Positions 22,600-34,240 of a stretch of 64,000 nt of DNA are shown here, piece after piece. Each line of letters begins with the position of its first letter. Positions within the stretch are counted from its first letter, which is position 1. The DNA is taken from positions 21,231,128 through 21,295,127 of the forward strand of contig CM035156.1 in assembly GCA_020205615.1 (NCBI GenBank), read 5' to 3'. Origin of the DNA: Panax quinquefolius. Taxonomy: Eukaryota > Streptophyta > Magnoliopsida > Apiales > Araliaceae. The notes beneath the pieces were generated by a model. The model searched no databases. It saw only the letters and a program-made list of their open reading frames with translations, and was not told the origin of the DNA. The position numbers and the translations under genes were made by a program.

Positions 22600-24442
22600 T
22601 ATATAATTTTAATTTTAATAAAATTATAATCAAATTTTATAAATTAAAATTAAATCATAATTATATTTTGTGGGGTCGACAGTAGGCACTATTGTCCTAG
22701 GTGGACCGGATACATAGATAGCTATTGAAATTTGTTATGATAGGAAATGGTCACGAAGGAAAGGAATCTCTTAGAAGCATATAAGCAATAAAAACAAAAA
22801 CTCTACGGAGATAAAAATTAGATACATAAATATCAGTGTATTTAAATTTTATTTAGTTATATAAATAAATGAAGTCAAGTATTCTCGTATCCAATATTTT
22901 CATTTTCACCAAAAAGAACTCCAACGAAAAACTGTAGATAGATCACTCCCCAAAATACGCCTCTCTCCCTATATATATGTGTGTGTATTGTATACTCATT
23001 CATTCACCACACAAAGCGGTAGTAGCCACAGGCAAGAAATTTGAAAAAGTATTTTCTTCCTTTTCTAGCTTGTATGTACTGTACGTGATGCGCATATATT
23101 GTCCCTTTACATAATTTTGCAATTGCTCTATATATTTAGCTATCTTGGATTAGGTTTGTATTTCCAATTCCAATCATAATTTTCTGAGTTTTTTGATATT
23201 ATTATGTGAATTTGATGCGGAAGTTATAGTTCTTTAATCCCTGCTTTTGGCTCTTATTTTTTTCTCGTTTTTTATGTTATTTTTTGTTTGATTGTTTTGG
23301 AATTTTTTGGTATGTTCCTATTGTTCATTTTCGTCTTCATATCAACTCCTGACAAAATGCCTCAAGTTTACTGAAATGGGGACAGATGTAGTTGTGTAAG
23401 GGTCTCTCTCTTATTGATACATACTTAAGCAGCTTATATATATGTTAAAATATTTTAATTATGAGTATTGTCTTTATGCCATGTTAGAGGGGTGGGTAAT
23501 TAGCAATTTCATTGTTCTAGGGTTTGCCCCTTTATTTTTAACTCATGAATAAGGAACCAAGATGTGATGTGTTCGCCACTTCGCTTTTACTGGAAGTCAT
23601 GTTATATTGTTCATTTATTAATTATTATGATGTTATTTTTCTCAGACCATAGGGAATTAAATAGAATTACTTTTGAACAGTTGCGGGATGGAGAGCAAAA
23701 TTAGCAATATTATTACTATTATTATTATGATTGTTTTTTTGTTTAATAGTTCTGTTTTAGGAGCATATTGACGGAATGTTTGTACTCCCTCCTTTTTATG
23801 TTACTGATCCTCATATCCTTCTTGTGATTGTCCCAAAGACCAAAACTATGCCACCATAACTTTTAATTTGAGGAAAAAATTAAAAAAATTCCCCAGTCCT
23901 ACATCGAAAAAGATAAGGAAAAAAATTTGTCTGTGTATATAAGGAATTAAGTAACTAACAATAGTACCTTTAAGTCATGACCTTTTGAGTGAGCCTGTGG
24001 TGGGCTACGATGACCCAAGAAGATATTATTGGGCCAGTGGTTTAAGGCCTTATTTGGATGGATTTGATTCGATTTGGACTTGAGATTTGACCCGAGATTT
24101 GTTCCGGACTCGGAATTTGACCCGGGTTGTTTTAGACCATTACCAATTTGTATTTTGTTTTGAGCAATAACAATTGGGTGGGTTCATCAACTAAGTGAAA
24201 TTTTTTGGACCTTAGAAATCTATTACTCCATTTTCTGTACTTTTAATTCTTTTAACCTTTTTTTTGGGTGAAATGTCATAAAGGATAAGTAATGTGGGAC
24301 AGAGGGGGTATATGTTTTTCCTAAAAAATAATGCTTCTATAAATGAAAAAAATATGATGCTGATATGTTGAGTTGTAGTGAGTTGCGTCAACTCTAACTT
24401 CCATTACAATATGAATTATTATCATGTTTTCAGATTTGAGCT
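22600..24442 (+). promoter_or_regulatory. HIR upstream region, leader and probable leader intron
   Basis: AT-rich sequence to about 22900 is followed by a TATATATA stretch near 22970 and a C/A-rich leader-like segment at 22990-23060. An acceptor (TTTTCAG at 24428-24434) lies eight bases before the HIR start codon, so a leader intron over 1.3 kb long is likely. Its donor cannot be fixed from sequence alone. Confidence 0.5.
23785..24308. mobile_element. Stowaway-like MITE upstream of HIR
   Basis: Left end CTCCCTCCTTTTTATGTTAC and right end GGACAGAGGGGG form imperfect terminal inverted repeats of about 20-30 bp, flanked on both sides by TA (23783-23784; 24309-24310). CTCCCTC(T/C)GTCCC ends with TA duplication are typical of Tc1/mariner-derived Stowaway MITEs. 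At about 524 bp it is longer than most, so it may carry extra sequence. Confidence 0.75.
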
Positions 24443-27400
24443 ATGGGTCAAGCACTTGGTTGTGTTCAAGTGGACCAGTCTACTGTGGCTGTGAAGGAAC
24501 ATTTTGGTAGATTTGATGATGTTTTAGAGCCTGGATGTCATTGTTTACCTTGGTGTTTTGGCTACCAAGTAGCAGGTCAACTTTCCTTGCGTGTGCAGCA
24601 GCTTGATGTTCGTTGTGAAACCAAGACTAAGGTCTGTAGCTTAATTATTATTATTATTATTATTCCTGGAACAATTAAATTTAAGTGTTAATCAATCACC
24701 CTTTTTCCATTTCTACATGTTCATCTCATGGAAAATCAGTTTTGCAAAACTGTTGTACTCTTAGTTAAAAGACTAGAAAATTAGAAATTTTGGTAAAGAA
24801 TTAGCATGTCTAATCTGTGAAGGTAATCAATTGGCTCCTTTACTAGCCTTGCGCGTGTGTTTTTACACTTGTGTGTTTTTACATTTCTAATTTATCTTTC
24901 TTTTTTAATTCTACTTGTATCTCTCTTATCATACTATATTCTACTGATAGTTATGATTCTCATTACCTTTCCAGGACAACGTCTTTGTGACTGTGGTAGC
25001 TTCCATTCAATATCGTGCCTTGGAAGAAAAAGCCTCTGATGCCTACTATAAGCTCTCAAACACTACGTCACAAATCCAAGCTTATGTTTTTGATGGTATG
25101 ACGAATATGTTATCATTATTGTCATAATATTTGCTGCATATAGGAAATTGGATGATAATATTTTAGTGAATTCCAACCCTTTGTATATAAGATTATTAAT
25201 TACTTATTTTTCTACCTGGAAATATCCCATATGGTCTTCCCTGAAAAAGAAGAGAAAAGAGATGCGTAAAAGAAAAGCCTCACACCCCATCTTACTGTGA
25301 TTTTCACATTCTTGTTGGATCATTATTTATGTCTTATTCCTTTTGAATTGCTATAGCTATATAGAGCCCCGTAAATATGGATTTTTGTCTTAATAACTGT
25401 TTCAGATAATGTAAACTGGTATAAGAACCTGTAAGATAATATTATTGGAATGTCATCAGTAATAATAGATCTGCTGAACCCATGTTGTCATGAGTGAAGC
25501 AGCAATGTTTCTTTCTTCCAAAATTAGAAAAATGGATACAAACCTGTGGTTGTTGCTTATAATAGTTTACTGAGGTTTGTGTGAATATGATAAGCTTTCA
25601 TTCCTTCAGTGATTAGGTCTAGTGTGCCAAAGTTGTATTTGGATTCTGCCTTTGAACAGAAGAATGATACAGCTAAGGCTGTGGAAGAAGAACTTGAGAA
25701 GGTTTTTATTTGACTACTAAGTCTACATTCATATATTTGTAATCTTCTTGATACTAATGTCTTTCTTGTTTTGTTTCCTTCTTTGTCACTTGGTAGGCAA
25801 TGTCAGGCTATGGGTTTGGAATAGTTCAAACCCTTATTGTGGATATAGAACCGGATGCTCAAGTAAAAAGGGCCATGAACGAGATAAATGCAGGTAAAAT
25901 GCGGCTGTATAATATGCATTTCTTCTATACCTTATTTTATATTAAACCTCGAGTAGGGCCAGTGGGTTCTTTTGGCTTTACTGTTTATGCACATTGCTTA
26001 CTATTTTGATGCGGTAAGGAAGAAGAAATTTAAGAAGTTTATTATTAATTTTGTATTGTTATTTAGAGATAAATGTTGAGTTGTTAATGAAATTATTTAG
26101 TAGGATATTATAGTAGTAGCTTTTCGTTATAAGAGTTTTAATTGTAGTAGATTTCAATTAGAGGAGTTTATTATAGTAGTAGATTTTAGTTAGAAGATTG
26201 TTTCTTTTATAAATTAGGGTTTTTACTTAATCCCCAAGTATTGGGTTTTTTATTTAAGCATTGTAATATTTTATTATTTTTATATTATTAAATGAATTGA
26301 TTTGAGATTAAAACTGTGTTCTTTTTTGTGTATTTCATCACCACTCTGCGGAGATAGGTACTCTTATCCCTTTTTTCCACCTTGTCCTACATCATAATGG
26401 TATCAAGAGCCAAAATTCCTTATATAATTTCACCGAATTCCTTCCTACCTTATTTTTTTGGCCTCCATTCAATTGTCGAAATTCGCTAGGGAATCGACAA
26501 CAACAATTTTTCAAGACAAAGGCACGATCGGCACCATAGTCTCGATCTATAAAAAAAAAAACGCTTTCTTCTGCCAAATTACAGTTTGGTACCCAAAGTT
26601 TTTGAAATTTTAAATTCAGTCCCTTAAGTTTCTGAAAGTTTCAATTCCGCCCCAAAGTTTCTAAAATATTCAATTTAGCCCCCACAGTTTTTGATTTTTC
26701 AATTTAACCCCCAAAGTTTTTGAAATTTTCAATTCAGCCCTTCTATGTATATAATGTATTCTAGGTTTAACAATCCAGATTTTCTTTGGGGTAAGATAAA
26801 GCAACTTGAGTATCGAACTTTGGTCATATGTGAGCAACTTAAAAGGTCTTGTGTCCCGTATAGTGCCGAGTATTGAAAATTATGCGATGAGCTTGCACTT
26901 TTTAAAATAAGTCTTGCAAATTTAAAGGCACATTATGAGTACATAACCACATGCTTTGTTCGTCTATATTTTGTTCAAGCACAAAAAAATATTCATCCTA
27001 ATCGTTTATGTTCAACTAAAGCGACGCGTTCACAAGAGGAGACCCGCAAAGTAAATTCTTACAAGACAGTGGATGAATGTCTCACAATACTTAAACGTAT
27101 CAATAACTAAAATGAAATTGGTGAGGATAAAGTAGAGCAAGTACTCTCACATATTGATGTTTCATAGAACATGAATTGGAAGTTAAGTGTCTTTGAACAA
27201 CTTGCGACTCAGAGATAGTTTGTAATGAGAAAATTGAAGTTAAGTTTGACACCAAATGCGAAAACATCAAGGAAGATAAAGTTGAGGTCAGTCATGTTGA
27301 TTTTCTCTTTCCGGTTGATACACAAAAAAATATTCATCCTAATCGTATATGTTCAACTAAAGCGACGCGTTCACAAGAGGAGACCCGCAAAGTAAATTCT

Positions 27401-29176
27401 TACAAGACAGTGGATGAATGTCTCACAATACTTAAACGTATCAATAACTAAAATGAAATTGGTGAGGATAAAGTAGAGCAAGTACTCTAACATATTGATG
27501 TTTGCGAGAAACATGAATTGGAAGTTAAGTGTGCTAAACAACTTGCAGACTCAGAGATAGTTTGTAATGAGAAAATTGAAGTTAAGTTTGACACCAAATG
27601 CGAAAACATCAAGGAAGATAAAGTTGAGGTCAGTCATGTTGATTTTCTCTTTTCGGTTGATACATTCAAGTCCCAAGCTACTTCAAATTTCTATATTATG
27701 TCATTGTTATTCCCGAAAATTGTGCTCATGACATTAAAATATTGGATGCAAATGTTTTGTTGGAAGGCATCTCTCAGACTGTAGTTTATTATTCTACGAT
27801 ATTTCAAAACTCGAGGACGAGTTTTTTTCAAAGGCGAGAAGAATGATGTGGTACAGAAGAAGAAATTTAAGAAGTTTATTATTAATTTTGTATTGTTATT
27901 TAGGATAAATGTTGAGTTATTAATGAAATTATTTAGTAGGATATTATAGTAGTAGCTTTTCATTAGAAGAGCCGAGAGTTTTAATTGTAGTAGTAGATTT
28001 CAATTATGGGAGTTTATTACAGTAGTAAATTTTAGTTAGGAGATTGTTTCCTTTCTAAATTAGGATTTTTACATAGTCCCCAAGTATTGAGTTTTCTATT
28101 TAAGCATTGTAATACTTCATTATTTTTAGATTATTGAATGAATTGATTTGAGATTAAAGTGCTTTTGTGTGTGTTTTTAACGATTCTCTGCGGAGATAGG
28201 TACTTTTATTCTTTCTTTCTACCCTGTCCTACATCATATTTGCTAGAGGGTAATATAGGCATGTCAATGACTTCAGTATATAGTATGTGTGGGTCATGTT
28301 TTTTATGCCTTAAACTAGTTGTAAAAATAAAATGTCGTATACTTGGTGTACATTAACTGGCAGAGCCTAGGAATTTAAACGATTAACACTCATGTTGCAT
28401 GTCACTAGTACAATGACATTAGTTAAAACTCAAATAGGATATCATGACATATTTATGTAGCAAGCTTGTTCAGTTCTGAGCCTAGGATCTGTGATGATTA
28501 AGGTTGCCACTTGTGCATAGTTTATGTAATTAAGAACTATCTTAGCTAGTTGAGTCAGAGCTTAGAAATTGTGATATGATTAAGGTTGCAACTTGTTTGT
28601 AAAATTGTGTACCGAAATCTTAACGTCTTGTAGATTTTTTACTATTTGAAAGAAGCTTGTAAATTGCTTTCAAATGTGTGATTGCATCTTCATTGTTTCC
28701 ATATGAATATAACTTTTTAGTGGACTTACTTTATTGACATTTTCCTTTCCTTTTCTTTTTGTTTTGCAATAGTGTGAACGATAATATCATCCCAAGTATT
28801 GTGTTCTGTAACAGCTGCTAGATTGAGGCTTGCTGCAAATGAAAAGGCTGAAGCAGACAAAATATTACAAATCAAGAGAGCTGAAGGAGAAGCTGAATCT
28901 AAATACTTGTCAGGGCTTGGGATTGCGCGCCAGCGTCAAGCTATCGTTGATGGGTTACATGACAGTGTTCTTGCTTTCTCTGAGAATGTTCTTGGAACAT
29001 CAGCAAAGGATGTTATGGACATGGTGCTGGTGACTCAATACTTTGACACCATTTAGGAAATTGGAGCGTCCTCAAAGGCCTCTGCCGTGTTTGTCCCACA
29101 TGGACCTGGTGCAGTCAAAGACATAGCCTCGCAAATCCGGGAAAGTCTTCTTCAAAGCAGCGCTGTGCAGCAGTAG
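24443..29176 (+). CDS. hypersensitive-induced response (HIR) protein, SPFH/prohibitin domain; in-frame TAG near C-terminus
   Basis: Exons 24443-24631, 24975-25095, 25610-25701, 25797-25893 and 28815-29176 join in phase to 286 codons plus the normal stop at 29174-29176, the usual HIR length. The N-terminus MGQALGC offers Gly2 myristoylation and Cys7 acylation. DQSTVA.., PGCHCLPWC and [10 protein letters not shown] are HIR/SPFH landmarks. Such proteins form oligomers on the inner face of the plasma membrane and assist hypersensitive cell death and NLR-linked defence (family knowledge). The anomaly: codon 247, Lys in relatives (DTMKEIG), is TAG at 29054-29056. The frame after it ([18 protein letters not shown]...) is still fully conserved to the usual end. 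As read, translation would stop after 246 residues, losing about 39. A recent nonsense mutation or a base-call error is more likely than old decay. Intron 4 is swollen by an LTR element. Confidence 0.93.
24642..24663 (+). repeat. (ATT)n microsatellite in HIR intron 1
   Basis: About seven ATT units close to the splice donor of coding exon 1. Confidence 0.85.
26007..26394 (+). repeat. 5' LTR of the intronic element
   Basis: 388 bp, TGATGCGG...CTACATCA. It matches 27844-28236 closely, including the shared phrases TTTAAGAAGTTTATTATTAA and CTGCGGAGATAGGTAC. Confidence 0.92.
26398..26410 (+). other. primer binding site of the intronic element
   Basis: TGGTATCAAGAGC, three bases after the LTR, complementary to the initiator-Met tRNA 3' end with a small insertion. 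Confidence 0.85.
26586..26745 (+). repeat. tandem repeat of about 32-36 bp in the intronic element
   Basis: About five units of the type CCCAAAGTTTTTGAAATTTT, CAATTCAG, CCC follow the primer binding region. The units differ by point changes and small indels. No coding potential. Confidence 0.8.
26980..27661 (+). repeat. 341-bp tandem duplication inside the intronic element
   Basis: Copies 26980-27320 and 27321-27661 start CACAAAAAAATATTCATCC and end TTGATTTTCTCTTT(C/T)CGGTTGATA. They are almost identical apart from a few substitutions and short indels, indicating a recent duplication. The second copy keeps a longer open frame (27518-27784, charged Lys/Glu-rich), perhaps a gag remnant. Confidence 0.88.
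27844..28236 (+). repeat. 3' LTR of the intronic element
   Basis: 393 bp, TGATGTGG...CTACATCA, directly followed by the TATTT duplication. It differs from the 5' LTR by scattered substitutions and short indels. Confidence 0.92.
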
Positions 29177-30304
29177 TTTGTTTGCCTTATAAAAAGATTA
29201 GAGGGTGTTTTTTTTTTTTTTCTTATACTTTAATGCTTGGTGCACTTTGAAGGTTGCTTAGTCGTAAATATGATGCTAGCTAGTTTCTCTTGCTAGACTT
29301 TCTTGAAAGATGGTGAAAATATTATACCTGTGGCACATAAATAGTGTGAAGTTGATTTCATTTTCAAAGAAGAATTTTATCAATTGTTACCTATGATGGG
29401 AAGCTATATCTTGCTCGTTGTGACGTTATTTATTTTGCGCCTTCAGATAAAAGTAATAGTGATGTGGGCAGACTATCTTCAAACAGTGGAACACTTGTTT
29501 ACTATCTTGAAGCAGTAAATTCACTTTTGGTTTGTAGTTTTCCAATCTTGGGTTAAAAAAATTCTTTCTATTTAAAGGAATTATTTGTTTATTTATTTAT
29601 ATTTAATTAAATATAATTAACATGGATGTTCATGTTTCTGAAAGTCAAAAATTCATTTCAACTATCAATGGAGATATGCTACCTCTCTTAAAATCACACA
29701 CAATTATGGTACTTCAAACTTGCCTTATGCAATACAAGTTCTTTATAAACCCCATTTTTAAGCAACTATCTCAGAATCAAAAGAAGATAACCAAAAGCAT
29801 AACAGCTCAACTTGACATCAGGGCATATTTAAGAAAGTTGATCTTTACATCAGTGTTTAAACCAAGTAGTAGTAGTGCTAGTTTCAGATAACCATCATAT
29901 GGCAATTCGCGGTGAAGTTTTATAAGAGTACCAATCACGGTAACATTGCAATACTGTATAATAAACAGTCGGCAACAGAAAGAACACAGCACAGGCCATT
30001 AAAATTAACCACCTTGAGGTAGAAGGATTAAAATATTATATCACTGGATCTGAATAAAATCTCAAGTCAAACCTCTTCAAATTATCACCTATCATCCAGA
30101 GTTTGAGGGATGAGTAGAGAAAATTAACAACCAAGTATTGATACTGGCTCATGGAAAACCATCTAAAATTATTTTTACAGTCTCAAAAACCATGACAATA
30201 TAAGAGTAACAACTCTGGAGAAAACGAATGTCTAAACAGAAACTGTGTACTACTTCCTCATGCCCTAGCTTATTACACTCGACCATAATAAGCTAAACAG
30301 CCAC
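29177..30304. other. convergent 3' ends of HIR (+) and porin (-)
   Basis: HIR 3'UTR from 29177 with a T-rich tract near 29208. Porin 3'UTR probably occupies about 30000-30304. No gene is recognised between them; open frames at 29622-29891 and 29807-29992 show no family resemblance. Confidence 0.5.
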
Positions 30305-33300
30305 TTATGGCTTGAGAGCTAAGGCCAAACCAAACTTTGCAGTCTTGTCCACAGCCTTGGTGTCAACTTCACCTGATATGGTGATGAGGGACTTTGGACG
30401 CCACTCATGTTGGATAAGAGCATTTGCCTTGCCAAAGTTGTTGACCCGTGCCTTAACCGTGGTCAGAGGATCCAAAGCATGCTGAGTGCCAACAGTGATG
30501 GTGTTCTCATTGGTTGAGAAGCTGTGAGTTACTTCTGCACCAACTGCTGTATTGGTCAACGGGCTCACTGTATGATAGTAAGATGCATTCAAAGAGTCAC
30601 CCTTATCATTCCTGAATCAAAATTAAAAGTTTTCATCATATTATACACCAACGGATTGACTCAAGAATGAATTAAGCACACAGCACCCACTCATGCAAAA
30701 ACCCAAAAAAAAAACCTTTTGCTGAAGAAGCTAAATTATGGAAATTATAGATGTTTCTAATAATAACCACCAATATGAAATCAAAATTTGAATTTTCAAA
30801 TTTAGCAGATCTTCATGCCTTTAAAAAAATTATCCAGTTTTTTGCAATGGTTTATGCATTGATTCACCACAATACTCGCTGAATATATTGATTAGAGAAA
30901 GAACCCGTCACTTCTCTCCATCCTAGTCCTAGGGAGATATACGGTGTACCTCTCTACCTTCTTTCACACACATTTCTAGCCTTTTTGCTCTTTCTGATGG
31001 ACACACATGCATGCCCCTACTTGGTAAGGTAAGAACACAAAAAGTAAATACTTACAGGGTCAAGGAAGCAATGAGGTCTGCATTGCAGAAGCTAAATCCA
31101 GCGTTATACTTGGTGAAGTTTCCTGTTTTGGTGTCAAAGGAGACATCTGTCCCAAGTGAGGCAACATTAGTCCCCACCACGCCTGATAAGTTGACAATGG
31201 GGTTTGCGGTCAACCCAATGCTTGTGTTGATCCCAGCATAGTCATGTAGGTATTGAAGTTCCAGCTGTTACATTCAAGTAAACATCAAATCATATAGCCC
31301 AAAGTTTGGAAGATTCTAGTGGCACCAATGCAATTATATAATCACAACAACTCTTCCGACTCCTGTTAATCCCCAACTCCCCAGTAATAAACAAATATCT
31401 CATAGTAGAACAACAGGGATAATCAAAAACTAATTATTCACTTAAATAAGAGTGTCCTACCACAGAATCAAAATATCACTTCACTTACCTTGCCAGATCT
31501 CTGGTCAGGAACTTTGAAGCTAAGGATTGTCTTCAAGCCAGGAGCAGGTTCATCGACAGTGATGGTTGTGAAAAGCTGGTGTTGCTCAAAAAGGTCAGTT
31601 ATGATCAAAGAAAAATAAAGAAGTATTTCTCACGAACAATGAGGCTAAGAATAAATAATCCAAGACCATTCAATTTCCTGATTTGAAAAGTGAAAACAAG
31701 ACTTGATATAATTATCTGAAGCTAAAGCCTAATTCCAAAACATGCTATTGTGTGTTAAAAAAACAAATGATGGACAAAAAATAAATAAAAGAAAAGAGAA
31801 GATATGAAAAATTGAAAAAAATCAAGGTCTCATCAAAACATAGAAAAAACACATTCAAGTCTGAAATAATAGAAATAATGAGGACATTCCCATATCAAGT
31901 AATATCACATCCCACCAGCAGAAGATATTAGGAATTCAGAATAATCCAGCCACAAAGTCAAATCCAGAGACCAATTAGTTGAGATTGGAAATTTCATAAT
32001 TTAAGAAACGCTGATCAGACCAGTTTTACATAAATACATCATTCTCTGCCAAAGGGGCCACAAGTCTTGAGGTATAACAAGATTCTTTAAATATAAAATG
32101 CATTGAACCAGCCATATAAATACTTAAATAGCACAACTAACCTAAATAGTCACCAAAAAAAGAGAGAAACAACTAGAATATGCAACGACAACTATGTAAT
32201 TTATTATTATTTTTATTTAGACGAGTAAAAATACTGAAAACGATGAGGAAAACTTAAGATGACAAAAATGATACTATTTACTCAGACAAGGGATAGAAAT
32301 TACATTGGAATTTGTATCCACTTTGAGATCAGTAGTGACATTCTTTTTCTTCAGCTGCGTATTGACATCAGCCAAGAATAGTTCTCCTTTCTTGGTTCCT
32401 GTTGCTGTTAAAGCCTGAAATGAAAGGGGAAAACAGGAATATCAAATATTGAGATAAATATAGTTCAGATATATCTCAAGCTTCAGGACAAAATAAAGCC
32501 CGAAACATAGAACCTATACAAAAAAAAGATCACATACCTATAAGAAATCTCCAAAGCAAATCACATAAATCTACAAGTCTGGTTTATAAAATTGCATTCA
32601 GGAGACACAAAATGAACTGATAATGTAAAAGTAATGGGGAAAAATAAAAAGGATAAAAGGATGATTTTGTAGAAGAATGAAAACATTAGACAGTGCATAA
32701 TTTATCAACTAAAAAGTCCTCGTGTTAACATCTTTGATCTAAATGTCCTAGCATTATGCTTGAGCACTAGAATATAATGAACAAGTTAGACCCTACACCA
32801 CAACAATGTCACGTAAAAATGTACCAATTAAATACAGCAATACCAACATTAGAACTAACTTGCAACTGCACAACATTCTTACTAACAATACCAGAATGAT
32901 GACATTTAAAAACATACAAATGAAGGTCATTGCAAATTTCATACGCAAGAAAACAAAGGACCCTAACATTACACTTTGATCCGCTCCAAAAATGACTAAT
33001 GACCCAAGTTCAAACCAAGCCAAGTAAAATTAATAGATAAGAGTATGAAGGAATGGAGCTAATGAAAATGCTACAGGTACTTCAGGCACTGAGGAATGAC
33101 TATAGCATAGCAGTGTTCAAGCTAGGGACACTCTGGGTATAAAAATTAATAAAGAGCCCCCTAATTCCGATAGGCAAGGTATGCTTTATTAGAGTCACCT
33201 AATTTCAATTATTTTTTTTAGAAAAAGTTGGCTTTCTTAGCTACTCTAACCACAATAAACAAATGCTAAAGTACACATGATAGAATCAATAGGGCTTATG

Positions 33301-33959
33301 AAAAACTACAAAAGTAAATAAATACAGCATACAAATAAATACAACTAAATCACTTTATGAGTTTGCCTAACATATGCATGCAGATAGTGTAAGAAAACAT
33401 CACTAAAACAAACAGAACATTATATTCCCGAGTTGAAACCAGTATAAATATGAAAAATAAGACATAACCTAAAATAAAATGCAAACTGTATAACTGTTAA
33501 GATATGCTTACATGAACAATATTATACAGAGTTGCATAAACAACATATTTAATCAATGAGACAAAACTTCCCATCTAATTTGAGCATGAAACAGATAATA
33601 GAACACACATATATACACACACAGACAAATTAATAAACAGATCTAAAAGAAGGAAAGAGATAAACTCACAACTCCAGTGGGAGAGTAGGTTGTGATTGTG
33701 AACTTGTGGTCGGTCTGGTAATCCTTGTAGAGAAGATCTAATACAAAATAAACATTACAATAATCGTAAATTGAGCTCAAATACACAACTATTAAAGTCC
33801 ATAAATATATAAACCAATACTACCAGAATAATCCAAAATGTATGAATCTATGTGTGTGTATATATATATACACACACACAAATATAGAGAAATGAAGAGA
33901 GAAAATAAACCTCGTGATTTCTTGCCAATGTCAGAGTAAAGACCAGGACCCTTGCCCAT
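30305..33959 (-). CDS. mitochondrial outer membrane porin (VDAC), 36 kDa porin type
   Basis: Six exons on the minus strand: 33959-33911, 33737-33670, 32414-32304, 31575-31489, 31264-31056 and 30611-30305, totalling 831 nt and 276 residues, the normal plant VDAC length. All introns are GT-AG and phases match. The protein starts [16 protein letters not shown] (the N-terminal pore helix) and continues as an alternating beta-strand porin with [46 protein letters not shown] and a C-terminus ending LALALKP. By family it forms the 19-strand channel for ATP/ADP and other metabolites across the mitochondrial outer membrane. No breaks or stops were found. Introns 1-4 are AT-rich with no inserted element recognised. 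The isoform cannot be fixed from one copy. Confidence 0.97.
33851..33880. repeat. GT/TA/CA palindromic microsatellite in porin intron 1
   Basis: A TG run, then a TA run, then a CA run makes a near-perfect inverted repeat of about 30 bp, able to form a hairpin. It lies about 31 bases from the splice donor of exon 1. Confidence 0.85.
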
Positions 33960-34240
33960 GATTTCTTCAAAGAAATGGAGTAAGAAATCGGAGAAATAAA
34001 GAGCGTAGCAAATATGAGCAGTGAGGGAGCGAGGGTGATTTTGTGTGTATATATAATATGAAAAGCCCTAATTGTAGCCCTTTTTTAACGGTGTGCAACA
34101 GCGTGTATTTCAGTCAATTGGGATCGTAGGATCTTCATAAAGTCTTTTGGGTCTGTTTTGACCGTCGATATATGAGTGGAGGGTAGTAAATAGGTTTGTT
34201 TTGAAGGGTACTTCTGGAAAAGAAGAACACGTGACTCGTA
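33960..34240 (-). promoter_or_regulatory. porin 5'UTR and core promoter
   Basis: On the minus strand a TATATATA box lies at about 34057-34048, roughly 90-100 bases before the ATG, followed by a C/T-rich leader. A G-box (CACGTG, 34228-34233) inside AACACGTGACTC lies about 170 bases further upstream and could bind bZIP or bHLH factors. Inferred from motif and position only. Confidence 0.55.

Larger units (their letters stand above)
26007..28236 (+). mobile_element. non-autonomous LTR retrotransposon (TRIM/LARD type) in HIR intron 4
   Basis: Direct LTRs of 388 and 393 bp (26007-26394; 27844-28236) start TGATG and end CTACATCA. The flanks carry the 5-bp duplication TATTT (26002-26006; 28237-28241). 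The interior of about 1.45 kb has a Met-tRNA-type primer binding site, a purine tract (27830-27843) after CTCGAGGACGAG, and no pol domains. The phrase CTCGAGGACGAGTTTTTTTC before the tract is typical of Ty3/gypsy ends. The total of 2,230 bp is short, so it must depend on another element's enzymes. It lies in the same orientation as HIR and may affect splicing or intron silencing. Confidence 0.92.

Noticed and set aside
29622..29891. 89-residue open frame between HIR and porin
   Set aside because: No recognisable domain or conserved splice context; most likely chance in 3' flanking sequence.
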